The notes below the pieces were generated by a model, which ran no database searches, was not told the origin of the DNA, and was given only the letters and a program-made list of their open reading frames with translations. From contig UQTE01000028.1 in assembly GCA_900543805.1 (NCBI GenBank), positions 1 to 27,876 of the forward strand: DNA of 27,876 nt. Direction: 5' to 3'. Shown piece after piece: positions 1 to 7,843 of the stretch (the stretch's first letter is position 1; each line of letters begins with the position of its first letter). Position numbers and translations under genes: made by a program. This DNA comes from an uncultured Sutterella sp. GTDB lineage: Bacteria > Pseudomonadota > Gammaproteobacteria > Burkholderiales > Burkholderiaceae_F.

Positions 1-544
1 CAGGCTTGAACGCCCGATCGATTAAAAATCTGTCTCGCAAAGTGGGGACAGTTCAGACGAAGGGGGGTGAACATTTTTCTCTCCAATGTCAGAAGTCCCG
101 TCGAGGGAACGGTGGATATAAGGGTTATTGTGTATCGCGCGAAAAATATACCCGCGGACGAACCGACTATATCGATTTCCTCTTCGAGAAAGGAAAAAAT
201 TTCGGTCTTAGAAAGAAAAATATTAACATGAGGGTTTACCCTCTAATCCTCATACTTTCGTACTACTCCCTTTATTTCAATGCGTCACAATGGATTTCCG
301 TGCAATTTCGTTCTCGATCAAGCACTTTTCTCCATAAAACACGATGCGAAAAAGAAAGTTGCATTTTTTCCAAAGCCCTTGCGATAACCGACCGTTCACT
401 CGGTTCATGAAAAATAAAATTGGGTTTTCCCTTAATTTTCGTCAAACTTCTCCTCTGAGGCTTCCGCCCCCCATCGACTTCTTCGCTGTCCGTCCCGACG
501 GGGCCGCATCGATCAACCGGAGTTCCGGTTCGGCGAGCCGCCGA
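1..544. other. AT-rich gene-free stretch
   Basis: No convincing gene is seen. The open frames here have poor codon use for this genome and no recognisable domains. The stretch is clearly richer in A+T than the neighbouring genes, with homopurine runs around 190-225. It holds a perfect 14-base inverted repeat at 230-243 (GAGGGT-TT-ACCCTC) nested in a wider imperfect one (ATGAGG at 228-233, CCTCAT at 248-253). This could be an operator for a gene beyond the left edge, but no promoter could be assigned. Confidence 0.5.
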
Positions 545-580
545 CAAAAAACGGACGGCCCCTCTTGGAAACCGTCCGTC
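545..580 (-). terminator. Rho-independent terminator after the nitroreductase gene
   Basis: On the minus strand an 8-bp perfect stem (ACGGACGG / CCGTCCGT, arms 572-579 and 551-558) with a 13-base loop is followed directly by six T residues. It lies about 40 bases past the nitroreductase stop and closes the minus-strand transcript that begins at the response regulator at 3542 or at an internal promoter. Confidence 0.8.
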
Positions 581-618
581 TTTCTCTGCGCACGCCCGGG
601 TGCGCGCCCCGAGACGCT

Positions 619-1137
619 TCAAATCCGGAAGACGCGTCCTTCCCGATGAGCGGGCGCCTCGCCCGGAGCCGCGGCGGGAACACCGAGGATCGCGTGACCG
701 ATCCCGACGTAGTCGCCCTTGACGCCGAGCTTTTCGAGAAGCGCCTTGCCTTCGGGCGACTCGAATTCTTCCCGGGCGCGGTGGATCCAGCAGGATCCGA
801 GCCCCTCCGCATGGGCGGCGTTCAAAAGATTGCCCATCATGAGCGCGCCGTCCTCGACATGGGTCGGGACCGTTCGATCGGCGAGCACCACGAGCACGAC
901 AGGCGCTCCGTAGAAGGGGTCGCCCTCCTTCATGCCGGCGATTTCGGCGTTCATGCGGGAGAGCTGATCTCGAACCGCCTTGTCGGTCACCACGACGACG
1001 ATTGCGGACTGGCGGCCCATGCCGCTCGGGGCGTAGAGCCCCGCGCGGACGATGTTGTAGATCGCGTCGTCCGAGACGGGTTCGTCTTTGTAGGCGCGGC
1101 AACTGCGCCGCGTGAGCAGATTCTCCATAGCGTCCAT
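619..1137 (-). CDS. nitroreductase family protein (FMN-dependent)
   Basis: A 172-residue protein of the nitroreductase superfamily. These are small FMN-binding NAD(P)H-dependent oxidoreductases, usually cytoplasmic homodimers, that reduce nitroaromatics, quinones or flavins. Seen in the sequence: the N-terminal signature RRSCRAYKDEPVSDDAI at about 9-25, with the phosphate-binding RRS.R pattern; APSGMGRQ at about 36-43; a central helix with NLLNAAHAEGLGSCWIH; and a short C-terminal tail. The length is typical of the compact class. The start at 1137 is supported by GGAGA seven bases upstream. It lies 144 bases downstream of the histidine kinase on the same strand and ends at a strong terminator, so it may be co-transcribed with the two-component genes or have its own promoter. 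The substrate cannot be deduced. Confidence 0.92.
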   Translation of the reverse strand: MDAMENLLTRRSCRAYKDEPVSDDAIYNIVRAGLYAPSGMGRQSAIVVVVTDKAVRDQLSRMNAEIAGMKEGDPFYGAPVVLVVLADRTVPTHVEDGALMMGNLLNAAHAEGLGSCWIHRAREEFESPEGKALLEKLGVKGDYVGIGHAILGVPAAAPGEAPAHREGRVFRI

Positions 1138-1281
1138 TTGCTTTTCTCCATTTTTTCGCTCGAGCGTCGAGCCTTGACCATTTTCGCACGTTCCGAAAGC
1201 TCACACGGAATCGAAAAGTTCGGGCGTCCGCGACCCCGTCTGCGAACGTCCGCCGATCGCGTCGCCTCGGAGAACACGGCC

Positions 1282-2871
1282 TTACGCCGTCTTGCCGCGT
1301 CCCGTCGGAACGCGCACGGTGACGGTAAGCCCCCGCCCGTCTGCGGCGTCGGGATGTGCGTCTTCGAGCGTCACGACGGCCCCGAGACGGTCGGCATAAG
1401 TCTTCACGATCGCCAGTCCCAGACCCGTCCCCGCCACGCCCGTTCCCGGAATGCGGTAGAAGGGATCGAACACGCGCGTCCTCTCCGACTCGGGAATCCC
1501 CGGTCCGTCGTTCGTGACGGAGAGCACCAGAGCGTCGGCTCCGCGCTCGACCCTTACCGCAACGCGGCCGTTTTCGGGCGAATATCGGACGGCGTTTTCC
1601 AGGAGATTCCGGAGAATCGCTTCGAGCGCCGAAGAAGAAATCCCTTCGACCGGCGCTTCCTTCGTACCGTCGCCCTCCACTCCCGAAACCAGCCATTCGA
1701 TTCCCTTTTTGTCGGCCGCGTCAAGAAGAGGCTCCACGAGCCGACCGATCAATTCCGAGAGGTACCAGGATTCGCTCCCGGCGTTGGGCGCGTCGGCTTC
1801 GCCGGCCTGCGCGCGGGCAAAATGCAGAAGCTGCGAGAGCTGGTGCACGGCCCGCTCCAACCCCTGCGTGAGGTTCGCGACGACGGGTTTGGCTTCGTCC
1901 GGCAGAGGCAGTTTGGCAAGGTGCTCCGCTTCGATCGTGAGCGACGTCAGGGGCGAGCGCAGTTCATGCGCGGCATCGGCGGAAAAGCGAAGTTCCCGCA
2001 CGCGGGCCGCCTCGACGCGCGCAAGGAGGTCGTTCACGGCCTCGACGAAGGGACGCGTTTCCGCAGGGACTTTCTCGGTTGGTAGCGGCGTCCAGCGGTT
2101 TTCATCGCGGTTTCGCACTTCTTCGGCCGCGCGCTGCAGGGGCCGGAAGGTGAGCCACAGAACGCCCGCCACGACGCCCAAGAGAATCGGAAGCAAAATG
2201 AGAAGCGGCGTCACCGAAGCATAGGCCCTCGCCTGCGCCTCTTCTTCGATTACGGACATGGGGTCGGCCACGGCCGTATAGCTCCCGTCCGGGAGGAAAA
2301 TGAGGCAGAGACGGTGTTCGTTGCCGTTGATCGAAACGTTCGAAAAGCCGCCCTTCACGGCGTCGTCAAAGCGAGCAACTTCCGCCTGACCGCCCGTATG
2401 ACGCATGCGCACGAGCACGTCCCGACCCGCGGGAATCGACATCCGTTCTCCGTCGGGCGAAACGTCCGCGATCAAGCACTCGGCCGTGCCGCTCCAGGGA
2501 CAGTTGCCGTCGCGCATGTGGCGGTGACGTCCCATGCCCATGCCGCGGTGCATGCGGCCGCGACCGTGCCACTCGGGGCCGTCCTGCGGACCGCTCTTCA
2601 TTTCGTCTTCGAGCGCGCGCTCGAAGGTTTCGGGCGCCATCGTAAGCGCCCCGGGAATGCGGTTCACGACGTCGGCTCGAGCAAGCGACGACGCCACTTC
2701 CGCGAGCTCCACGTCCTGCGACGCAAGCGCGTCCGCCTTGGTGTTGCGGTAGGTGATGTAGGCGGTCGCCGCCGTAAAGACAAAGAGCGCCGTTACGAGC
2801 GCCGCGACCGTGCGCAAAAGCACGGAGCCGCCCGGTGGAAAGGCCTTTTTCAAAACGTTCTCAAAGATCAC
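1282..2871 (-). CDS. sensor histidine kinase with His/Met-rich periplasmic insert
   Basis: A 529-residue membrane histidine kinase of the EnvZ/QseC/PmrB type, partner of the regulator at 2868-3542. Order of parts: first membrane helix about 15-40; periplasmic sensor about 41-220; second membrane helix about 222-243; a linker (HAMP-like position); H-box FSADAAHELRSPLTSL with phospho-acceptor His about 302; N-box with LLENAVRYSP; G1 NDGPGIPE; G2 GTGLGLAIVK. The start is GTG, overlapping the regulator's TGA stop by four bases (GTGA), which implies translational coupling. The sensor domain is unusual: residues about 101-120 are packed with His and Met (HGRGRMHRGMGMGRHRHM), closely followed by two Cys (about 124 and 132). 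That composition suggests metal (Cu, Ni or Zn) or redox sensing, but this is inference. The domain assignment is secure and the signal is unknown. Confidence 0.95.
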   Translation of the reverse strand: MIFENVLKKAFPPGGSVLLRTVAALVTALFVFTAATAYITYRNTKADALASQDVELAEVASSLARADVVNRIPGALTMAPETFERALEDEMKSGPQDGPEWHGRGRMHRGMGMGRHRHMRDGNCPWSGTAECLIADVSPDGERMSIPAGRDVLVRMRHTGGQAEVARFDDAVKGGFSNVSINGNEHRLCLIFLPDGSYTAVADPMSVIEEEAQARAYASVTPLLILLPILLGVVAGVLWLTFRPLQRAAEEVRNRDENRWTPLPTEKVPAETRPFVEAVNDLLARVEAARVRELRFSADAAHELRSPLTSLTIEAEHLAKLPLPDEAKPVVANLTQGLERAVHQLSQLLHFARAQAGEADAPNAGSESWYLSELIGRLVEPLLDAADKKGIEWLVSGVEGDGTKEAPVEGISSSALEAILRNLLENAVRYSPENGRVAVRVERGADALVLSVTNDGPGIPESERTRVFDPFYRIPGTGVAGTGLGLAIVKTYADRLGAVVTLEDAHPDAADGRGLTVTVRVPTGRGKTA

Positions 2872-3542
2872 GACGCCTTCTCCCGAACTCGCCAGCCGAG
2901 GCCCCGAATGTTCTCGATCGCGTCGCTTCCGATCTTCTTGCGAAGCGCGTGGATGAGGTACTCAACGGCGTTCCCTTCCGGTTCGTCCCCGGGGGCGTAA
3001 AGCTTTTCTTCGAGAGCGCGCTTTGAGAGCACGGCGCCCGGCCGAACGAGAAGCGCAGCCAGGAGCGCATACTCGCGCTTCGAGAGCGTCACGACGTCGC
3101 CACCCACGGTGACGGCGTGCGTCACGGTATTGAGCGAAATGTTTCCCGCGCGCAAAACGTCCCCCGCGATCGGACCCTTGCGGCGCGCCACGGCGCGAAG
3201 TCGGGCGATCAGTTCCGACATGTGGAAGGGTTTCAAGACATAGTCGTCCGCCCCGGCGTCCAAGCCTTCGAGGCGGCTCTCAAGCGCTTCGCGGGCGGTG
3301 ACGATCAGCACCGGAAGACTTCCCTTGGGCACAGGCATGGCGCGGATGTTCTTGAGCACGTCGATGCCGTCCATCCCGGGAAGCCCCAGGTCCAAAAGCA
3401 CGGCGTCGACGTCGTGCACGCGCAGAGCCGCCAGGCCCTCGGGACCGGTCGGCGCGTAGGTGACGACGTGCGCTTCGCTTTCCAGAGCGGCACTCACGGC
3501 CCGCGCGATGAAGGGATCGTCTTCAATGAGAAGAATGTGCAT
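2868..3542 (-). CDS. OmpR/PhoB-family response regulator
   Basis: A 224-residue DNA-binding response regulator. The receiver domain (about 1-115) shows the acidic pocket after LLIEDD, the phospho-acceptor Asp in DAVLLDLGLPGMDG, the Thr in VLIVTARE and the Lys in DDYVLKPF. The winged-helix output domain (about 130-220) contains LSKREYALLAALLVRPGAVL and ends with the usual recognition-helix and wing pattern VEYLIHALRKKIG then IRGLGWRV. The length and layout match QseB/PmrA-like regulators. It is the first gene of a minus-strand unit with the kinase at 1282-2871 (four-base overlap) and is divergent from the secreted protein at 3703. The 160-base gap between them could carry regulatory sites for both genes. 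Confidence 0.95.
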   Translation of the reverse strand: MHILLIEDDPFIARAVSAALESEAHVVTYAPTGPEGLAALRVHDVDAVLLDLGLPGMDGIDVLKNIRAMPVPKGSLPVLIVTAREALESRLEGLDAGADDYVLKPFHMSELIARLRAVARRKGPIAGDVLRAGNISLNTVTHAVTVGGDVVTLSKREYALLAALLVRPGAVLSKRALEEKLYAPGDEPEGNAVEYLIHALRKKIGSDAIENIRGLGWRVREKAS

Positions 3543-3702
3543 GCGTAATCCAATGAAAAGGTGTTTGGGGCAAACTCTTGCGAAAGAAGAGCGCCATCTG
3601 AAAGTCTACCCGCCCCAAAGATCCTCGGTGCGCTTCGCCACTTTCCGTCACAAAGAAACGGGATGCGCCTTCCCCGGAACCTTCACCCGAGAAGAAATCT
3701 TC

Positions 3703-4554
3703 ATGCCGACTTTTTCCCGACGCCTCCTCGCGGGCGCCCTCCTCTCTTCGCTTTTCGCAGTCTTTTCCGGGATGGTTTTCGCCATGCCCCTGGGCAACGC
3801 CGTCAAGGTACCGCTCAAGATCACGGCCGACTGCGCCAGGGCGCAGGACTTCCGATCGACGGGCTACGGCGTCTGCCGCCTGCGGGCCGTTGTCCCTCTC
3901 GAAGCGGAAGAAGCGCTCGCGCGCGTGCCGGGGCTCACGAATGAACAGAGAAAAGGCGTGAACCTCGACGTCGTGTGGGAAGTTCAATCCGCCGAAAATC
4001 GGGGCGCGGTGGCGGCGGGCTTCGAAGCCGCCGCCTCGGGGCTCGCCTGGCATGCGCCCGTGGCCGGGCGCAGCTCTCCCGTCGAGGGGCTTTGGACGAA
4101 GACGGACGGAAACGGCACCGTCGAGACGCAACTCACCGACATTCTCGGTGAGCGCACGGTGACGGTCTGCGCCTCCGTCATGACCAACGGCGTTCGGGGA
4201 AGCGCCTGCGCGAAGCTCGCATTCGGCAAGGGCCCGCTCTCGCGCTTTACGAAACCCTCGGAAACGCCGATCGACTACTCGACGCACGAAGCCCGTTGCC
4301 GGGAACTCGGGGCCGAACTTCCGAGCGTGGCGATTCTCCAGACCGTGTCGCTCAAGGGCCGCTACAACGCGCTTTCCAACGCCTTTGGGGCGGGGATAGC
4401 CGCGGGCTGGCCCTTTGACCTTCACTACTGGGGCGAACCTTCTTCGGCGATGCCGGGGCGTGTGCGGCAACTGCAGATCCGAAACGGCAGTCCCCACGGG
4501 GCGGGGGCGATCCCGAAGTCGTCCCTGCGGCATTCGGTCTGTCTCAAACCTTGA
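3703..4554 (+). CDS. secreted Cys-rich protein with invasin-like C-terminal domain
   Basis: The start chosen is the ATG at 3703, because it opens a clear signal peptide (charged PTFSRR, hydrophobic core, cleavage likely after VFA at about residue 27); the frame is open further upstream but that part looks non-coding. The mature protein has about 255 residues with six cysteines (about 44, 58, 156, 169, 199 and 280), suggesting three disulfides. The middle part (about 85-175) resembles an Ig-like bacterial domain, with GTVETQLTDILGERTVTVCA. The C-terminal part (about 190-283) has the pattern of the lectin-like tip of intimin/invasin-type adhesins: a Cys-led helix (ARCRELGAELPSV), an HYWGE turn, a strand and a final Cys. 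No beta-barrel or anchor is present, so it is probably periplasmic or released. Function unknown. It is divergent from the two-component system and convergent with the gene at 4591. Confidence 0.75.
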   Translation: MPTFSRRLLAGALLSSLFAVFSGMVFAMPLGNAVKVPLKITADCARAQDFRSTGYGVCRLRAVVPLEAEEALARVPGLTNEQRKGVNLDVVWEVQSAENRGAVAAGFEAAASGLAWHAPVAGRSSPVEGLWTKTDGNGTVETQLTDILGERTVTVCASVMTNGVRGSACAKLAFGKGPLSRFTKPSETPIDYSTHEARCRELGAELPSVAILQTVSLKGRYNALSNAFGAGIAAGWPFDLHYWGEPSSAMPGRVRQLQIRNGSPHGAGAIPKSSLRHSVCLKP

Positions 4555-4590
4555 AACGTAGCAACTCCGTAGCTCCCCCTACAGACATCA

Positions 4591-6183
4591 TCAATCATCA
4601 AGCATGTACCAAGCGACAAACGCGCGCTCTTCTTCACTGAAAACAAGAGCCAAACGCACAAGATCTTTCCCCTGAGCATGCCAAACCCCGTAACGACGAT
4701 CTCTCATCTGTGAAATCGCCTTTTCGAGACTTACGGGCGCTTCAGAGTTCTTTGCCACGTACTTCAGCTCAAAGACCCAGTAACGGTTGTCTACAACCAC
4801 TTCCAGATCACTGCGACCCTTGGCGTTATGCACCTCTATCCTCGGACGTAAGGATGCTTCACGCATCATCAACTGCAACAATGCTCGACATGAAGCTTCA
4901 TCTCGAACGGGGTAATGCGCATAATCGAAACCATCGAAGACTTCATTGAAGGCTTCCACAATTTCTTCAGGTGAACCATAGGAGAGTAGCTTTCTAATTT
5001 TTTCAGCTTCTTCCAATACCGACGATCCACTTTTAGCAATTTCGCCGGCATAAAGTTTAGCCATAGAAATGGCAACTTCCTCGTTCGGATAGCCGAGTAC
5101 AACGTCGCCGTTCTTTTCCACCGAACGAATCGTGAGGTATCCCGCCTGAACAAGAAGTGCCTCCGGCTCAATTTCACTGTACTGTCGCGGTGCCTTAAGT
5201 CCCGTAATCGAATAGCGTATCGGCTGCCCGTAGGCAGTAGGTGACTGCAGAGAATGGCGTTTCAGATAACGGAGCAATACCGTGGGCTGTCCACCACTTT
5301 CGAACCAATAATCTTGAAATCCCAGTTTAGGGTTGTTCAAAAAATTGAAGACTGACCAAGGAGAATAAACGTGAGTTGAAGCTTCTTGATCGAAAGAAAA
5401 ACCATCGTAGTTTGCTTTAAGTGCTCTCATCATCTCTTCAAAAGGCATCTGAAGCACGTTTGCCGCGTTTTCGAGATACACCCAGAAATTCGACCTAATT
5501 TCCTCATCCGTCAATCCCAGAATAGTCCCATAGGCAGGATCCAGTGAAATATCCTGAAGATTATTGAAGGCAGAGAAAATACTCGTATTACTAAACTTTG
5601 TAATACCGGTCATAAAGAGAAAACGCAGACAACCTCCCTTCGACTTGAGTACCATAAAGAACTCGCTCATCGTCGAGCGCACTTTTTCAAAAAGTTCTGG
5701 TTTATCAAGACAACTCGTGAGAGGCGCGTCGTATTCATCGATAAGAATCACCAGACTAAGCGTCTCCAAAGAGGAAAGCCACCGAGAAAACTCTATGAGA
5801 AGATCGTAGCGCCCCGAAGGCTGGAATCCAACATCACCGAAAAGAATGGAAATCTGTTGATAAAATTTAGCCTGGAAAGTTTCTACATCATCGAATTGTT
5901 TAATTTCTGAAAAATCCATACAAACGACCTGATAGGTCGTATCTTTCCAGACATTCTCAATATAGAGCCCTTGAAAATGTTTAAGCCCATCCCGGAAAAG
6001 CGTCGCTAACGTAGAAATCAGAACTGATTTTCCAAAACGTCGCGGTCTCGCAAGGAAAAAACTCCCTTCGATTCTCGCCAGTCTTGCAATGGGCTCCGTT
6101 TTGTCAACATAAATTCTTCCAGCCCTACGCAAAGCCCTAAAATCCGAAAGCCCTACAGGTAAAGGCAAAACGTTTTCCATCAT
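4591..6183 (-). CDS. AAA-ATPase-like / PD-(D/E)XK nuclease-like protein
   Basis: A 530-residue protein of the abundant family that joins an AAA-ATPase-like domain (PF09820 type) to a C-terminal PD-(D/E)XK fold (PF08011 type). Seen in the sequence: N-terminal YVDKTEPIARL; the family's P-loop variant RPRRFGKS at about 46-53; Walker B LVILIDEYDAPL; the family block MTGITKFSNTSIFSAFNNL; and, near the C-terminus, a nuclease-like core with GRSDLEVVVDNRYWVFELKY that retains the Asp and the E-x-K. The length is normal and the frame intact. Such genes occur in many copies in gut bacteria; their role is unproven, and mobile or defence-like functions are often suggested. Base composition and codon use are clearly more A+T-rich than in neighbouring genes, consistent with acquisition by transfer. 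Two adjacent ATG codons (6183 and 6180) are possible starts. Confidence 0.9.
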   Translation of the reverse strand: MMENVLPLPVGLSDFRALRRAGRIYVDKTEPIARLARIEGSFFLARPRRFGKSVLISTLATLFRDGLKHFQGLYIENVWKDTTYQVVCMDFSEIKQFDDVETFQAKFYQQISILFGDVGFQPSGRYDLLIEFSRWLSSLETLSLVILIDEYDAPLTSCLDKPELFEKVRSTMSEFFMVLKSKGGCLRFLFMTGITKFSNTSIFSAFNNLQDISLDPAYGTILGLTDEEIRSNFWVYLENAANVLQMPFEEMMRALKANYDGFSFDQEASTHVYSPWSVFNFLNNPKLGFQDYWFESGGQPTVLLRYLKRHSLQSPTAYGQPIRYSITGLKAPRQYSEIEPEALLVQAGYLTIRSVEKNGDVVLGYPNEEVAISMAKLYAGEIAKSGSSVLEEAEKIRKLLSYGSPEEIVEAFNEVFDGFDYAHYPVRDEASCRALLQLMMREASLRPRIEVHNAKGRSDLEVVVDNRYWVFELKYVAKNSEAPVSLEKAISQMRDRRYGVWHAQGKDLVRLALVFSEEERAFVAWYMLDD

Positions 6184-6504
6184 CGTGATTGCATCCTAAA
6201 ACCGTACGACAACGAACCATTGTGACACAAGAAGACGAGTTCGGTTCGATAAGCGACTATCTAAACTCTTCTGCGCCATCCCCTCCTCAGCGAGAGGAAG
6301 CGGAGCGCACGCAACGGGAGAAAAGCATTTGAAGTGTTGGTAGGACCTTCGCCCAAATGAAGGTAACACATCGTGTCAAGAGTCTATCTGACTATGCTCC
6401 CCTTCGTCTCACTCCTTGTCTTTCACTACAAAACGGGCGCCGCCGAGTTTCCCCGAAGGCGCCCGTCCGTCATCCCTCCGAGGGATGTGCGTTTCCGGTC
6501 ACGC
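6184..6504. other. intergenic region upstream of the AAA-ATPase gene
   Basis: About 320 bases without a gene between two minus-strand genes. It contains the terminator of the DUF362 gene (6429-6466) and must contain the promoter of the AAA-ATPase gene. A weak candidate on the minus strand is TTGTGT followed after 18 bases by TACGGT, just upstream of 6183, but the match to consensus is poor. Nothing else was recognised. Confidence 0.4.
6429..6466 (-). terminator. probable terminator after the DUF362 gene
   Basis: On the minus strand a 9-bp perfect GC-rich stem (ACGGGCGCC / GGCGCCCGT, arms 6458-6466 and 6433-6441) with a 16-base loop ends in a short T run (TTTTG). It lies about 40 bases past the stop at 6505. 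The short T tract makes it weaker than the terminator at 545-580. Confidence 0.6.
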
Positions 6505-7473
6505 TCAAACTTCGATCAGGTCGTACTGGTCCGACCCCATGTGAAGTTCGCGCATGTAGGAGAGCTGGCGCAGACCGCTGCGCGATTCGATGCGCTCGAC
6601 CAAATCGTGACGTTCCTTTTCGGGGAGCGCATAAACGAGGTCGATCGCCGCCTTGTCGATTGCGAGAATGTCGGTCGAGGCGAGAATCCCGATGTCGTGG
6701 GCCGTCGGTTCCGCGGCGCTCGTGCCGACGCAGTCGCAGTCGACCGACATGCGGCGCATGACGGAAAGATACGTGATGTGCTTGCCGAAATGGTCCGTCA
6801 CGGCCTTGCCGCCTTCGACCATGCGTTCCATGAAGTGCGGACCGCCCGCCCAGTCGTTGTTCCCTTCGCGGTGAAGTTCGCGCTTCCCCTGAGCGCCCGA
6901 GGCGCAGCCGATGGCGACGTTCTTGAGGCACCCGCCGAAGCCGCCCATCGTGTGGCCCTTGAAGTGTGTGAGAACGATCATGGAGTCGTAGTTGAGAAGG
7001 TGCTTGCCGACGTGCACTTCTTTGAGCCACTTGCCGCCCTTGATCGGAAGCGCCACGTCTCCGTCTTCATCCATGATGTCGACGGGCGAGAAGGTCCAGC
7101 CGTTCGTCTTCAGGACTTCGCGGTGGCCCGCCGTCGTCTGACGGGGACTCGCGTAGAAAACGTTGCATTCCACGATCGTGGAGGGAACTTCCGCCTGGAA
7201 GGCCTTCACCCATTCGCGGGGAATGATGTTGGGACCGTTCGGTTCGCCCGTATGAAGCTTGAGCGCCGTGCGGCCGGTGATATCGCCGTTCACGAGCTTG
7301 TAGAGCTTCAGAAGACCCGCTGCGGAGAGGTCCTTCGTGAAGTAGACCTTGGCGCGGCCCGTGCCGGCGGCGCCGGCGCCCTGAACGGGCGCTTCGGCGG
7401 CCTTGAGCGAGGCCGCCTGCAGACCTCCCGCCACGGTCGCGACGGAGGCGAGGAAATTACGACGACTCAGCAT
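6505..7473 (-). CDS. DUF362 domain protein, Tat-exported
   Basis: A 322-residue protein of the DUF362 family, annotated elsewhere as an uncharacterised iron-sulfur-centre protein. The start at 7473 is chosen because AGGAG lies seven bases upstream and the product then begins with a twin-arginine signal (LSRRNFLASVATVAGG, cleavage probably near LKAAEA). Family blocks seen: a central LTHFKGHTMGGFGGCLKNVA and a later GILASTDILAIDKAAIDLV, with conserved-looking Cys in FGGCLKN, IGCASG and VDCDC. The C-terminal two-cluster ferredoxin domain present in many DUF362 proteins is absent, so any metal centre would have to use the scattered cysteines. It is followed by a terminator and appears monocistronic. 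Its reaction is unknown. The periplasmic location is inferred from the Tat motif. Confidence 0.9.
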   Translation of the reverse strand: MLSRRNFLASVATVAGGLQAASLKAAEAPVQGAGAAGTGRAKVYFTKDLSAAGLLKLYKLVNGDITGRTALKLHTGEPNGPNIIPREWVKAFQAEVPSTIVECNVFYASPRQTTAGHREVLKTNGWTFSPVDIMDEDGDVALPIKGGKWLKEVHVGKHLLNYDSMIVLTHFKGHTMGGFGGCLKNVAIGCASGAQGKRELHREGNNDWAGGPHFMERMVEGGKAVTDHFGKHITYLSVMRRMSVDCDCVGTSAAEPTAHDIGILASTDILAIDKAAIDLVYALPEKERHDLVERIESRSGLRQLSYMRELHMGSDQYDLIEV

Positions 7474-7554
7474 GATTTTTCTCCTTTTGATTTTCGATTC
7501 GCACCGCACTCGAGTGCCGTGCGAACCGTCCGTTGTGTACCTGTGATCAGGCTA

Positions 7555-7598
7555 AGAAAACCGTTGGGGGAAAAATCGTCCGATCCGATCGGTTTTCT
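7555..7598. repeat. perfect 9-bp inverted repeat upstream of the DUF362 gene
   Basis: AGAAAACCG (7555-7563) and CGGTTTTCT (7590-7598) are perfect inverted copies separated by 26 bases that themselves include an A run and a CGATCCGATCG palindrome-like core. On either strand the distal arm ends in TTTTCT, so it could act as a weak bidirectional terminator. Alternatively it could be an operator for the minus-strand DUF362 gene starting at 7473. Confidence 0.45.
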
Positions 7599-7621
7599 GC
7601 CCGTTGACGTCAATCTTGGCG

Positions 7622-7843
7622 TCAGGACGGCCTGCGCTTTGCGAGGATGTTCTCGAGAACCCCCCGGGCGACCTCGGCCTGCCCGGCCCCGGCCGCCCGC
7701 TCGATTTCGGCGAGGTAGTCCCGCATTTCTTCCGGCGTAGTTCCGGTGTTGAGCGCGGCGACGGCTACATGCTCGCAGTGCCCGTGGAAAAGGAGGTCCC
7801 GTGACCGACGCCGTCCGCCCGTCTTCCTCCTTCTTCGGCAACA
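7622..7843 (-). pseudogene. coding-like minus-strand remnant of unknown gene
   Basis: The minus-strand frame ending with TGA at 7622-7624 is open up to a stop at about 7844-7846. From about 7760 down it reads as well-behaved protein with the genome's preferred GC-ending codons: a segment with ALNTGTTPEEMRDYLAEI followed by an Ala/Glu-rich amphipathic helix ending ENILAKRRPS. No ATG with a ribosome site precedes the whole segment; the only in-frame ATG, at 7726, would give 34 residues. It looks like the 3-prime end of a gene whose 5-prime part has been lost, joined to the response-regulator tail on the other strand. Family not recognised. It could instead be a chance open frame. Confidence 0.3.
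7748..7804 (+). pseudogene. C-terminal tail of a lost response regulator
   Basis: Just before the kinase at 7801 the plus strand reads VERGDGYMLAVPVEKEVP and stops with TGA at 7802-7804, overlapping the kinase GTG start as GTGA. This matches the last beta-hairpin of OmpR-family regulators, which usually end in a form like TVRGxGYxL plus a short tail, and the overlap is the same as in the intact two-component pair at 2868-2871. Upstream of about 7745 there is no winged-helix or receiver sequence in any plus frame, so almost the entire regulator gene appears deleted. Identification rests on about 18 residues plus context. Confidence 0.45.

Noticed and set aside
272..1696. A 474-codon minus-strand frame overlapping the nitroreductase and kinase
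   Set aside because: Arg/Gly/Ser-rich shadow in another frame of two well-supported genes on the same strand.
3460..3702. Longer N-terminus for the secreted protein starting at 3460
   Set aside because: It would overlap the response-regulator gene on the other strand and bury the signal peptide; sequence upstream of 3703 is not protein-like.
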